Shown piece after piece: positions 53,569-62,929 of a stretch of DNA of 64,000 nucleotides. Both the position numbers and the translations under genes were made by a program. The DNA comes from Marinobacterium nitratireducens (GTDB lineage: Bacteria; Pseudomonadota; Gammaproteobacteria; Pseudomonadales; Balneatricaceae). The DNA is taken from positions 62,001 through 126,000 of the forward strand of contig NZ_BMLT01000003.1 of assembly GCF_014645375.1 (NCBI RefSeq), given 5' to 3'. Numbering within the stretch: position 1 is the first letter of the stretch; each line of letters begins with the position of its first letter. The notes beneath the pieces were generated by a model. It saw only the letters and a list, made by a program, of their open reading frames with translations. It did no database searches and was not told the origin of the DNA.

Positions 53569-53657
53569 GTTGGGTTACGCGGCTACGCCGCTGGACCCAA
53601 CCTACATATCGACGTTTCGTAGGTTGGGTCTAGGCCCGCAGGGCCGTAACCCAACAG
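53569..53657. repeat. Dispersed palindromic repeat, copy 3 (inside the paa operon)
   Basis: GTTGGGTTACGC...GCTGGACCCAACCTACA in one orientation is followed by GTAGGTTGGGTC...GGCCGTAACCCAACA in the other, so two inverted half-elements are joined. It separates paaD from paaE. Confidence 0.75.
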
Positions 53658-53776
53658 TGGTTACAGCCGACACCGGATTCAAACCAACGACGGACGAACC
53701 GGCACCGCGACAGGCCAGGCAAACGCTTTCCGATACCCGAGGGATCGGCAGGCACCAAACAAGAGAGAGAAAAATC

Positions 53777-54850
53777 ATGAGCCGTTTTCATACGCTGGAA
53801 GTGGCGGACGTGCGCCAGGAAACCCGCGACGCCGTCTCTATTGCCTTCCATGTTCCGGCCGAGCTGAAGGACAGCTTCCGCTTCAAGCAGGGCCAGCATC
53901 TGGTACTGCGCGCCGAGCTGGATAACGAGGAAGTTCGCCGCTCCTACTCGATCTGCGCCGGCGCCAACGACGACGAACTGCGCATCGCGGTGAAACGCGT
54001 ATCCGGCGGCCTGTTTTCCAACTACCTTAACGACCGCGCCCAAAAGGGCCTCAGAATCGAGGCGATGCCGCCGTCCGGCCACTTCTACACCGAACTCGAT
54101 GCCGATCGCGAAGGCGCCTATCTCGGCGTTGCCGCCGGCAGTGGCATCACGCCGATCTTCTCGATCATCAAGACCACGCTGGAAAGCGAGCCGAAGAGCC
54201 ACTTCACCCTGTTCTACGGCAACCGCGCCACCACCAGCACCATATTCCGCGAGCAGCTGGAAGACCTGAAGAACCGCTTTATGGAGCGCCTCAACCTGGT
54301 CTACATCATGACCCGCGAGCAGCAGGACATCGAGCTCTACAACGGCCGCATCGACCGCGACAAGTGCAAGGCGCTGTTCGACCGCTGGCTCGACGTGCCC
54401 AACCTCACGGCAGCCTTCCTCTGCGGCCCCCAGACCATGACCGAGACGGTGCGCGACGAGTTGCTGGCGCACCAGCTAGACAAGGCCAGGATCCACTTCG
54501 AGCTGTTCGCGCCCACCGGCGGCAACCACCGTCAGGCGCGCCGTGAAAAGCTGCCCGAAGCACCGACGGAGATGTGCGACATCACCGTCATCGCCGACGG
54601 CCGCAGCCTGGCCTTCGAACTGGCCAAGAATGCCGAAAACATTCTCGACGCCGGCAATGCTCACGGCGCCGACCTGCCCTACTCCTGCAAGGCCGGTGTC
54701 TGCTCCACCTGCCGCGCCAAAGTGATCGAGGGCGAGGTGGAGATGGACGCCAATTTCGCCCTGGAGGATTACGAAGTGGAGGCCGGCTACGTGCTCTCCT
54801 GCCAGTGCTATCCGGTGACCGACAAGGTCGTCCTCGACTTCGATCAGTAA
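53777..54850 (+). CDS. paaE: Phenylacetyl-CoA epoxidase reductase subunit E
   Basis: A 357-residue reductase: FAD-binding domain (about 1-105, VRRSYSICAGAN), NAD(P)H domain (about 110-235, GVAAGSGITPIFSIIK), and a C-terminal plant-type 2Fe-2S ferredoxin domain with YSCKAGVCSTCRAKV and SCQC. It passes electrons from NADPH to PaaA. Domains and cluster Cys are complete. Confidence 0.96.
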   Translation: MSRFHTLEVADVRQETRDAVSIAFHVPAELKDSFRFKQGQHLVLRAELDNEEVRRSYSICAGANDDELRIAVKRVSGGLFSNYLNDRAQKGLRIEAMPPSGHFYTELDADREGAYLGVAAGSGITPIFSIIKTTLESEPKSHFTLFYGNRATTSTIFREQLEDLKNRFMERLNLVYIMTREQQDIELYNGRIDRDKCKALFDRWLDVPNLTAAFLCGPQTMTETVRDELLAHQLDKARIHFELFAPTGGNHRQARREKLPEAPTEMCDITVIADGRSLAFELAKNAENILDAGNAHGADLPYSCKAGVCSTCRAKVIEGEVEMDANFALEDYEVEAGYVLSCQCYPVTDKVVLDFDQ

Positions 54851-54865
54851 AAAGGTTCTTTCGAC

Positions 54866-56911
54866 ATGAAATTGCAAAGCTACATCGACGGTCAGTGGCG
54901 CGAAGGCAATGATGCCGGCACCGACGTGTTCAACGCCCTGAACGGCGAACTAGTCTGCAGCGTCAGCAGCAGCGGCATCGACTTCGCTGCCGCCCTGCGC
55001 TACGCGCGCCAGCAGGGCGGACCCGCCTTGCGGAAGCTGACGTTCCATGAACGCGCCAATGCGCTGAAAGCGCTGGCCCAGCATCTGCAGGCCAAAAAGG
55101 AAGACTTCTATCGCATCTCCGCCTGGACCGGCGCCACCCGCGCCGACAGCTGGATCGATATCGAGGGCGGCATCAGCACCCTGTTCACCTATTCCAGCCT
55201 GGTGCGGCGCGAGCTGCCGAACGAGACCTTCCTGGTCGAGGACGCCGCCATTCGCCTGTCCGCCGACGATTCCTTCAGCGCCCGCCACCTGCTGGTACCC
55301 AAGCAGGGTGTCGCGGTGCATATCAACGCCTTCAACTTTCCCTGCTGGGGGATGCTGGAGAAAATCGCGCCGAGCCTTGCCGCCGGCGTGCCGGTGATCG
55401 TAAAACCGGCCACCGCTTCAGCCTATCTGACCGAAGCGATGGTGCGCGAAATCATCGACAGCGGTCTGCTGCCCGAGGGTTCGATCCAGCTGATTTCAGG
55501 CAGCGTCGGCAACCTGCTCGAGCTGCTCGACGAGCAGGACGTGGTAACGTTCACCGGCTCCGCCAGCACCGGTCAGAAGCTGCGCAGCCACCCCAATATC
55601 GTCGCCAGGTCGATCCCCTTCACCATGGAAGCCGATTCGCTCAACTGCTGCATCCTGGGCGAAACCGTCGAGCCCGGCTCTGCAGAGTTCGATCTCTTCG
55701 TCAAGGAGGTGGTGCGGGAAATGACCGTCAAGGCGGGCCAGAAGTGCACCGCCATTCGCCGCGCCATCGTGCCCCGCAACCGCGTCGAGGCCGTCGCAGA
55801 TGCAATCAAGGCCCGTCTCGACAAGATCGTCGTCGGCGACCCGTCGGTCGAGGGCGTGCGCATGGGACCGCTGGTCGGCCGCAGCCAGGTCGACGATGTC
55901 TGGAATCGTCTCGACGAGCTGCGCCAGAGCTGCGAGCTGATCTTCGGCGGCGAACGGAACTTCCCGGTGGTCGGCGGCAGCAGCGAGAGCGGAGCCTTCT
56001 TCCCGCCGACCCTGCTCTATGCCGACAAGCCGCTCGAGACCGAAGCGCCGCACGCAATCGAGGCCTTCGGCCCGGTTTCCACCCTGATGGCGTACGACGG
56101 CATCGATGAGGCCATCGCCATCGCCCGCATGGGCAAGGGTAGCCTCGCCGGTTCCATTGTCACCGCGGACAACCGCGAAGCCCGCGAACTGGTGCTCGGC
56201 TGCGCCGCCTGGCACGGCCGCATGCTGGTGCTGAACGCCGACTGCGCCAAGACATCGACCGGCCACGGTTCGCCGCTGCCCACCCTGGTTCACGGCGGCC
56301 CCGGTCGCGCCGGCGGCGGCGAGGAACTGGGCGGTCTGCGCGCGGTGAAGCACTACATGCAGCGCACCGCGATCCAGGGCCACCCGACCACGCTGACCGC
56401 GATCACCAACGAGTTCAACCCGGGCTCGCAGCAGATCCAGGACCCGGTGCACCCGTTCCGCAAACACTTCGAAGACCTGCAGATCGGTGAAACCCTGATC
56501 ACCCACCGCCGCACCGTCACCGAAGCGGATATCGTCAACTTCGGCTGCCTGTCGGGCGATCACTTCTACGCCCATTTCGACGAACTGGCGGCGAAGGACT
56601 CGCTGTTCGGCAAGCGCGTCGCCCACGGCTACTTCGTGATTTCGGCCGCCGCCGGGATGTTCGTGGAGCCGTCTCCGGGCCCGGTGCTGGCCAACTACGG
56701 CATGGAAAACCTGCGCTTCGTGGAGCCTGTCGGTATCGGCGACACCATCCAGGTTCGCCTGACCTGCAAGCAGAAGATCAGGAAAGACCGCCGTTCCGAA
56801 GACGAGCAACCCAACGGCGTCGTGGTGTGGGATGTGGAGGTGCGCAATCAGCACGACCAGCCGGTAGCGCTGTACAACATCCTGACGCTGGTCGCCCGCC
56901 GCGAAGGCTGA
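54866..56911 (+). CDS. paaZ: PaaZ: bifunctional oxepin-CoA hydrolase / semialdehyde dehydrogenase
   Basis: A 681-residue fusion. The N-terminal aldehyde dehydrogenase (about 1-520) has NAD/active-site regions [21 protein letters not shown] and the nucleophile in [13 protein letters not shown]-terminal MaoC-type hydratase domain (about 540-680) carries [15 protein letters not shown] (catalytic Asp/His). The hydratase opens oxepin-CoA and the dehydrogenase oxidises the semialdehyde to 3-oxo-5,6-dehydrosuberyl-CoA. Length and both active sites are normal. It ends the epoxidase operon with a strong hairpin after the stop. Confidence 0.96.
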   Translation: MKLQSYIDGQWREGNDAGTDVFNALNGELVCSVSSSGIDFAAALRYARQQGGPALRKLTFHERANALKALAQHLQAKKEDFYRISAWTGATRADSWIDIEGGISTLFTYSSLVRRELPNETFLVEDAAIRLSADDSFSARHLLVPKQGVAVHINAFNFPCWGMLEKIAPSLAAGVPVIVKPATASAYLTEAMVREIIDSGLLPEGSIQLISGSVGNLLELLDEQDVVTFTGSASTGQKLRSHPNIVARSIPFTMEADSLNCCILGETVEPGSAEFDLFVKEVVREMTVKAGQKCTAIRRAIVPRNRVEAVADAIKARLDKIVVGDPSVEGVRMGPLVGRSQVDDVWNRLDELRQSCELIFGGERNFPVVGGSSESGAFFPPTLLYADKPLETEAPHAIEAFGPVSTLMAYDGIDEAIAIARMGKGSLAGSIVTADNREARELVLGCAAWHGRMLVLNADCAKTSTGHGSPLPTLVHGGPGRAGGGEELGGLRAVKHYMQRTAIQGHPTTLTAITNEFNPGSQQIQDPVHPFRKHFEDLQIGETLITHRRTVTEADIVNFGCLSGDHFYAHFDELAAKDSLFGKRVAHGYFVISAAAGMFVEPSPGPVLANYGMENLRFVEPVGIGDTIQVRLTCKQKIRKDRRSEDEQPNGVVVWDVEVRNQHDQPVALYNILTLVARREG

Positions 56912-56916
56912 TAGCA

Positions 56917-56948
56917 GCGGACGCCCCCGGTACGCCGGGGGCGTCCGC
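56917..56948 (+). terminator. Perfect 14-bp hairpin after paaZ
   Basis: GCGGACGCCCCCGG and CCGGGGGCGTCCGC pair fully around a TACG loop, 6 bp after the paaZ stop. No long T-run follows, so it may be a transcript-stabilising or attenuating structure between paa and the TRAP genes rather than a complete terminator. Confidence 0.65.
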
Positions 56949-57003
56949 CGTTGTGACAACGGGCACTAAAACGAAGCCGATAACCATAAGAAAGGACAGG
57001 TCC

Positions 57004-58017
57004 ATGATTCTGAAAAAACTCTTGCGCCTCGGCGCGACCCTCGCCGCCTTCAGCGCCCTGCCGGCGCTGGCCCAGACCGAAATGCACGTCGCCAGCTGGC
57101 TGCCGCCGACCCATCCGCACAACGCCGTGGTATTGCCCACCTGGGGCCAATGGATCGAAGAAGCCACCGAGGGACGCGTGACCCTCAAGATCGACTACGA
57201 TCTGGGCCATCCCAAGGACATGTTCACCCTGGTCGAGGATGGCGTCGCCGATGCCGGCTGGTCGTTCCACGGTTATGTGCCGGGCCGCTTCCAGCTGACC
57301 CAGATCGTCGAGCAGCCGCTGCTCGGCGCCAATGCCGAGGCCGCATCGGTGGCCTACTGGCGCGTCTACGAAAAATACCTAAAGCCCGCCGAGGAACATA
57401 TCGGCCTCGAAGTCGTCGGTCTGTTCACCCATGCGCCCGGCCAGATTCAGATGGCCGAGCCGATCCAGAGCCTCGCCGAACTCGCAGGCAAGAAAATCCG
57501 CCTTGGCGGCGGGATCCAGAGCGCGCTGGGCGAGCGCATGCAGGTAACGCCGGTCAACGCGCCTGCCACCAAGGTCTACGAAATGATGCAGCAGGGTGTG
57601 ATCGACGGCGCTTTCATGCCGCTGTGCGAGCAGAAGGTGCTGCGTCTGAGCGAGGTCGCCGATAACCTGACGCTGCTGCCGGGCGGCATGTACCTCGGCA
57701 GCTTCGGGATCTTCATCAACCCGGACTTCCTCGAGGACCTGACGGACGAGGATCGCGAGGCGATCCTCAGCGTGTCCGGCGAGAAGCTCTCGCAGCTGGC
57801 CGGCAGGGTCTGGGACCAGTGCGGCACCGATGCCCTGGCGGCCAGCCGCGAGGCCGGCGTCAACGTCGTCGAGGTCGCCGAGGGCGAACCGATGGCCGAG
57901 GAGTTCCGCCAGCTTGCCGAAGGGCTCGACGAGGCATGGTTCAAGCAGGTCGAGGGCAGCGGCGTCGACACCAAAGCCGCGCTGGCCGAACTGCGCGAAA
58001 TCGCCCGCAACTACTGA
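57004..58017 (+). CDS. TRAP transporter solute-binding protein (DctP family)
   Basis: A 337-residue periplasmic protein with a signal peptide (MILKKLLRLGATLAAFSALPALA). The TRAP binding fold shows in MHVASWLPPTHPHN, LGHPKDMFTLVEDGVADAGW and GKKIRLGGGIQSALGERM. TRAP proteins of this type bind organic acids by an Arg at the cleft; the ligand cannot be named. It is 92 bp after paaZ on the same strand, and followed by the small and large permease genes, so a substrate of the phenylacetate pathway or a related aromatic acid is a reasonable guess. Confidence 0.9.
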   Translation: MILKKLLRLGATLAAFSALPALAQTEMHVASWLPPTHPHNAVVLPTWGQWIEEATEGRVTLKIDYDLGHPKDMFTLVEDGVADAGWSFHGYVPGRFQLTQIVEQPLLGANAEAASVAYWRVYEKYLKPAEEHIGLEVVGLFTHAPGQIQMAEPIQSLAELAGKKIRLGGGIQSALGERMQVTPVNAPATKVYEMMQQGVIDGAFMPLCEQKVLRLSEVADNLTLLPGGMYLGSFGIFINPDFLEDLTDEDREAILSVSGEKLSQLAGRVWDQCGTDALAASREAGVNVVEVAEGEPMAEEFRQLAEGLDEAWFKQVEGSGVDTKAALAELREIARNY

Positions 58018-58133
58018 CCGGCCCTGCAGCCAGCCGCTCGAAGCCCGGCGGTGCCGGGTCAGCGTTCCGGCCGCCGGGCTCGTTCGGGTCCGGCCGGCCA
58101 ACTCCATTGATCCTGATTGCGAGGACTACTCCC

Positions 58134-58661
58134 ATGCCTTTCTCTGCCTGGCTGCGTGAGCACTACCGGGAAAAAGGTCCGATGAAACTGCTGGCATTCG
58201 CGCTCGAGGCGCTTGCCGCCCTGGCGCTGGCACTGCTGATGCTGCTGACCTGCGCCGATGTCATCGGCCGCTACTTCTTCAGCAATGCGGTCGACGGCGC
58301 GGTCGAGATGACCGAAATCGCCATTGCCGTGATCGTCTTTGCCGAGATCCCGGTCATCACCTGGCGCGGCACCCATGTCGTGGTCGACATCATGGACAAC
58401 GCCTTCGGCCCCACCCTGGTGAGATTCCTGGAAAGCCTGACGAGCCTGATCATCGCCGCGGCGCTGTACTTCCTCGGCAATCGCATTTTCGTCGAGGCGG
58501 CGCGCTCGCTGCGCCGCGGCGAAGTCACGGAGCACCTGCAACTGCCCGTCGGCTACGTCATCCAGTATATCGGCGTGATGTGCTGGGTCGCCGCCGCCGG
58601 GACCCTGGTGTGGAGCGCCTGCCGGCTCTACGAGCGCCGCCGCACCGCCGCGTCGGCCTGA
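58134..58661 (+). CDS. TRAP transporter small permease (DctQ family)
   Basis: A 175-residue inner-membrane protein with four hydrophobic segments (about 20-42, 50-70, 88-110, 136-156) and the family stretch DVIGRYFFSNAVDGAVEMTE. It is the small membrane subunit of the TRAP carrier encoded by the neighbours. Confidence 0.9.
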   Translation: MPFSAWLREHYREKGPMKLLAFALEALAALALALLMLLTCADVIGRYFFSNAVDGAVEMTEIAIAVIVFAEIPVITWRGTHVVVDIMDNAFGPTLVRFLESLTSLIIAAALYFLGNRIFVEAARSLRRGEVTEHLQLPVGYVIQYIGVMCWVAAAGTLVWSACRLYERRRTAASA

Positions 58662-58709
58662 GCCGCGGCAGCTTCCCAAACCTGACAAGCACAATACGGG
58701 TACCCAACT

Positions 58710-60038
58710 ATGACTGTCGCACTCGTCGGCTTCGCACTGCTGCTGTTTCTGATCGTGATGGTACGGATTCCGCTCGCCTTCGCGATGGCCCTGGTGGGCT
58801 TTTTCGGCTTCGCCTTCCTGTCGGGCCTCGGCTTCGACAACTTCATGGACTTTCGCTGGACCGCTCCGCTGGCCATGGCCTCTTCACGGGTGGTCTCGAC
58901 CGCTCAGGAATACAGCCTCTCGGTCATCCCGCTATTCATCCTGATGGGCAACCTGGTGACCCGTTCGGGGCTTTCGCACGAGCTGTACCGCGCCTCCAAC
59001 GCCTTCCTCGGCCACCTCAAGGGGGGGCTGTCGATGGCCACCGTGGTCGCCTGCGGCGGCTTCTCGGCGATCTGCGGTTCCAGCCTCGCCACCTCGGCGA
59101 CCATGGCCAAGGTGGCGATGCCGCCGATGCGAAAATACGGCTACGACGACTCGCTCGCCACCGCATCCATCGCCGCCGGTGGCACCCTCGGCATCCTGAT
59201 CCCGCCAAGCGTGATTCTGGTGATCTACGGCCTGCTCACCGAAACCAGTATCCGCGAACTCTTCGCTGCCGGCTTTCTGCCGGGACTGATCGGTATCCTG
59301 CTGTATCTCGGCGCGGTGCGCTACGTGGTCTGGCGCCATCCCGAGAAGGGCCCGGGCGGCGAGCGCCAGAGCTGGCCCGAGCGCCTGGGGGCGCTGAAAG
59401 ACGTGCGCGATATTCTGCTGCTGTTCGTGCTGGTGATGGGCGGTATCTATTTCGGCATTTTCACGCCGACCGAGGCGGCCGGTATCGGCGCCGGCGGGGC
59501 CTTCATCATTGCGCTGATGCGCAAGTCGCTGAACCTGAAATCCCTGTTCGAGCTGCTGACCGACACCGCCCGTACCAGCGCCATGCTGTTCGCGGTGCTG
59601 ATCGGCGCGCTGATCTTCTCCAACTTCATCAACCGCGCCGGTCTGCCGGACGAATTGCTGGCGTTCGTCACCTCGCTGGACGTGCCGCCGATGGCGGTGA
59701 TCTTCGTGATCCTGCTGATCTACATGATCCTCGGCATGGTGTTCGAGAGCCTGTCGATGCTGCTGCTGACGGTGCCGATCTTCTTCCCGCTGGTGCAGAG
59801 CCTGGGCTTCGACCCGGTCTGGTTCGGTATCGTGGTGGTGATTGTGACCGAGATCAGCCTGATCACACCACCGGTCGGGATGAACGTCTTCGTGCTCAGC
59901 GCCGTGCTGCCGGATGTGCGCACCGGGGTCATCTTCCGCGGCATCACGCCCTTCTGGTGCGCCGACATCCTGCGCCTGCTGCTGATCACCCTGGTGAGCT
60001 GGTTCTCTCTGGTACTGCCGCAGTTGCTGTATCGGTAG
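58710..60038 (+). CDS. TRAP transporter large permease (DctM family)
   Basis: A 442-residue protein with about 12 hydrophobic helices and the DctM motifs SVIPLFILMGNLV, GGTLGILIPPSVILVIYG and LITPPVGMNVFVLS. It is the Na+-driven transport subunit. The three TRAP genes are in order P-Q-M with short gaps and form one operon. Confidence 0.93.
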   Translation: MTVALVGFALLLFLIVMVRIPLAFAMALVGFFGFAFLSGLGFDNFMDFRWTAPLAMASSRVVSTAQEYSLSVIPLFILMGNLVTRSGLSHELYRASNAFLGHLKGGLSMATVVACGGFSAICGSSLATSATMAKVAMPPMRKYGYDDSLATASIAAGGTLGILIPPSVILVIYGLLTETSIRELFAAGFLPGLIGILLYLGAVRYVVWRHPEKGPGGERQSWPERLGALKDVRDILLLFVLVMGGIYFGIFTPTEAAGIGAGGAFIIALMRKSLNLKSLFELLTDTARTSAMLFAVLIGALIFSNFINRAGLPDELLAFVTSLDVPPMAVIFVILLIYMILGMVFESLSMLLLTVPIFFPLVQSLGFDPVWFGIVVVIVTEISLITPPVGMNVFVLSAVLPDVRTGVIFRGITPFWCADILRLLLITLVSWFSLVLPQLLYR

Positions 60039-60066
60039 CACCTGGGCACTGGAAGCCGTTACCGCT

Positions 60067-60139
60067 GATGGGTTACGCCGCCCTGAGCAGCCTGCTAAAC
60101 GGCAGGACAGCTCCGATGGCGGCGTAGCCCATCCTACAG
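60067..60139. repeat. Dispersed palindromic repeat, copy 4
   Basis: GATGGGTTACGCCGCC at the left and GGCGGCGTAGCCCATCCTACAG at the right pair as long arms, with a GCCTGCTAAACGGCAGG hairpin inside. It sits between the convergent TRAP and diguanylate cyclase genes. Confidence 0.7.
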
Positions 60140-60171
60140 ATCAATGCCTGTTTAGCGCCGGACGCCGGCAT

Positions 60172-61878
60172 TCAGCCGGCGTTCTGTGCGATAACGGAGT
60201 CCTCGGCCCGCTCGATTCGGTTGCGGCCCGAACGTTTGGCGCGGTAAAGGGCCTGGTCGGCTCTCTCGAATACCTCGGTGATGGTGGTGTGTCCGCTGAA
60301 TTCGCAGACGCCGATCGAGGCCGTGACGCGCAGCGTTTCGCCACGGAAATGGAACGGCAGCCCCGCCACATGCTGGCGAATGCGCTCCATCCGTTGCATG
60401 GCTGCGTCGACCGGACTTCCGGGCAACAGGATAACGAATTCCTCGCCGCCGTAGCGGGCGATAAAATGCTCGGGCCCCAGCATGCCGGCGGTTTCACGGG
60501 CGACCAGCTGGATAGCCTTGTCCCCGGCCAGGTGGCCATAGCGATCATTGATATCTTTTAGCTTGTCGAGGTCGAACACCGCCAGCGAAAGTGGCCCGTC
60601 GCCCCGCTTCCAGCGCTGAAATTCCTGCACCACCCGATCGTCGTAGGCCGCGCGGTTGGGCAGTCCGGACAACGGATCGGTGTTCGCGAGCCTTTGCGAT
60701 TCGGCCACCTGTTGCTGCAACTTGCGGCTATCCGCCTCCAGCTCACGCAGGCGCTCCCTCAACTGATCGGCCTCGGCCACCGCGTCCTGTTCACGCTCCG
60801 CTTCGCGAACCATGAAATGGGCGACGGAGTCGAGGATCGATGTCATGCTGGAGTTGATCGAATGCTTGAGGTTCTGCAGGTCCGTCGCACCGCTCAGTGA
60901 CGCCTGTACCTCGCCGACGTGCCGGCGCATCGCCGCTTCCAGTTCAGTGTTGTTGTCGCGGGCGCGGGACTGCAGGCGCTGGTTGGAGTCGAGCATCTGG
61001 TCAACTTCACGCAGCCGGCTGCTGAGCGTTTCCAGAAAGGCCCCGATTTCGGACTTCACCTGGCCGAACGCACCCAGTACCCATTCGGCAAGCGCCTGCA
61101 GCCAGTTCACCAGCTGATCCCCATCGCGGCAGGATTCCAGCCCGCTCAACAGCCGGTCGCGCTCCTGCTCGCCAATTTCGGACAACGGAAGCTCGCTGAG
61201 CATCCGCTTCAGTTCCCGGGTCAGGCGGTTGAGATTGACGACCGCCCCCGCCTCCTGCTGTTTGACAGCCACGGCCAGAGGCTCGGTTTCCGTCCCGAGC
61301 GGGCAGGTCTGCCGCTCCGGTTTAGATGCAGCCCGGTCATCGCCCGCGCCGAAGATACGTTCGAAAAAGCCTCGCCGGGGCGCCGCCACCGGTGCCGGCC
61401 GGGCAAGCGCACGCACGGCGCTGCCCTGCAGTTCGCTGTACTGCGCCAGCAGCTCTGGGTAGGCACGAAGATTATCGGACTGCTTTTTGATGTCGTGACT
61501 CAACGCCTTGAGGGCATCGAGCTGCTCGGCCGGCAGATCGCAGACGAGCAGCTGGTCGACCAGCTGCGCCATCGCCTCGATAAAGCGTTCGGCCCCGGCG
61601 CAGCGTTCGAGATCGAACTGACGGGCGCTTTGTTTCAGCTGCTGGGCAAGCGCCTCGAGGCTGCCCTCATCGGCGTCGTCCTGCCGGATCACCGCCGACA
61701 GCTGGCGAAGCTCTGCATCGAGCACATCGTCGCCGCCGCGAGAAGCCAGAATGATGTGATCAACGAGCGACTGTAGCGTTCGTACCTTCTGCCTGAGCCG
61801 CGTCTCTTCCTGTTCCGTCACCGCAAGCTGATCAAAGTATTTCTGCCGCCAGCGTTCTGATTCGGACAGCACCGTCAT
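60172..61878 (-). CDS. Diguanylate cyclase with long coiled-coil N-terminal region
   Basis: A 568-residue cytoplasmic protein. A largely helical N-terminal region (about 1-380) carries coiled-coil stretches and no transmembrane segment. The GGDEF domain (about 405-560) has the active motif ARYGGEEFVILLPG and a Mg/GTP Asp in VFDLDKLKDIND. The RxxD inhibitory site normally five residues ahead is absent (GPEH there), so product inhibition is probably lost. It makes c-di-GMP; the input signal is unknown. Confidence 0.9.
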   Translation of the reverse strand: MTVLSESERWRQKYFDQLAVTEQEETRLRQKVRTLQSLVDHIILASRGGDDVLDAELRQLSAVIRQDDADEGSLEALAQQLKQSARQFDLERCAGAERFIEAMAQLVDQLLVCDLPAEQLDALKALSHDIKKQSDNLRAYPELLAQYSELQGSAVRALARPAPVAAPRRGFFERIFGAGDDRAASKPERQTCPLGTETEPLAVAVKQQEAGAVVNLNRLTRELKRMLSELPLSEIGEQERDRLLSGLESCRDGDQLVNWLQALAEWVLGAFGQVKSEIGAFLETLSSRLREVDQMLDSNQRLQSRARDNNTELEAAMRRHVGEVQASLSGATDLQNLKHSINSSMTSILDSVAHFMVREAEREQDAVAEADQLRERLRELEADSRKLQQQVAESQRLANTDPLSGLPNRAAYDDRVVQEFQRWKRGDGPLSLAVFDLDKLKDINDRYGHLAGDKAIQLVARETAGMLGPEHFIARYGGEEFVILLPGSPVDAAMQRMERIRQHVAGLPFHFRGETLRVTASIGVCEFSGHTTITEVFERADQALYRAKRSGRNRIERAEDSVIAQNAG

Positions 61879-62037
61879 GAGCCTTCCCTTGATCCTTTCG
61901 TTATCCCACGCATCTAACCAGCAAACGCGGCGCCGGGCAACAGAGCGCTGCCGGTTTTACCGAGTTTTACCTGGCACCAGCCCACGAGGGCCGTTGCCTG
62001 ACAGGTCCGCACGACCTGGCCGCCGCCCACAGCTCCT

Positions 62038-62787
62038 TCAGCGCTGCATGACGCTGATCAGCTCGGATTTACGCGCAACGCCCAGCTTCCTGTAAGCCCG
62101 CTTGCGGTACGTCACCACACTGTGTTCGGACAACCCCAGGCGCCTGCCGATGGTCTTGGCCGTGTGCCCCTGCAGCACCATCTCGCATATCTGCGCCTCG
62201 CGCTCCGACAGCGAGGCCGACAGCAGTCGCCGCTCGTTCTGTACCCGCCCCTCCTCGCGAAAATGTCGTATAAGCAGCGCACTCAGTAATGCTGCCCCCT
62301 GCCCGAGCCTTTGAACCTCGTCGCCGGAAAAGCCGCCATCGCGCCCGGAGCGGTAGAAATTGATGTAGAAGACTTCGCCGCCCTGTTCATCCCGCGCCAG
62401 GATCGCGAACTTCTGCGCCAGATCCGGCACATTGAAGAAACGCTTGCGATAGACCGGCGACAGGGTGCCCCGCAGCATCAGTTCGCAGGCAGGCTGGCCG
62501 GGGCTTTCAAGCAGTTCCCTGGCCAGGCGGCCGAGCAGCTCGTCATTATGGTAGCTGCCGTCGACGTATTGCGCCGCCAGTTTCAACCCCAGTTCCGGGT
62601 TATGGACATTGTGCGCCAGGTAACAGCGCGCCTGCTCGCGATCATCGGAAACGCCGAACACCATGCACTGGTCGATAACGGCCAGCTGGTCCAGCAGCAG
62701 GAAGAAGCGTGGGTAGAACCGGCCGCCACCCAGCGCTTCGATACAGGCCGCCACGCGCAGCCCCAATGTATCCAGAGTATCAAGCAT
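62038..62787 (-). CDS. LuxR-type (NarL/FixJ-like HTH) transcriptional regulator
   Basis: A 249-residue protein. The C-terminal LuxR helix-turn-helix is LSEREAQICEMVLQGHTAKTIGRRLGLSEHSVVTYRKRAYRKLGV (positions about 180-240). The N-terminal 170 residues form a GAF/PAS-like sensor domain with YINFYRSG. No receiver Asp is seen. It is divergent from a flavin hydroxylase across about 140 bp and is the likely regulator of that gene. Confidence 0.88.
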   Translation of the reverse strand: MLDTLDTLGLRVAACIEALGGGRFYPRFFLLLDQLAVIDQCMVFGVSDDREQARCYLAHNVHNPELGLKLAAQYVDGSYHNDELLGRLARELLESPGQPACELMLRGTLSPVYRKRFFNVPDLAQKFAILARDEQGGEVFYINFYRSGRDGGFSGDEVQRLGQGAALLSALLIRHFREEGRVQNERRLLSASLSEREAQICEMVLQGHTAKTIGRRLGLSEHSVVTYRKRAYRKLGVARKSELISVMQR

Positions 62788-62929
62788 GCCACCACCCGCC
62801 ACGACCCGAGAAGCTGAAAGCCCATCCCTGAAAACCGGGAAGCCTGTCGCTATTTAATGATGACAAGTATAGCCCGGGTCAAGGCTAGACTAGTCGCACA
62901 ACAACAGCAATCGCATCAGGAGATGCCCC

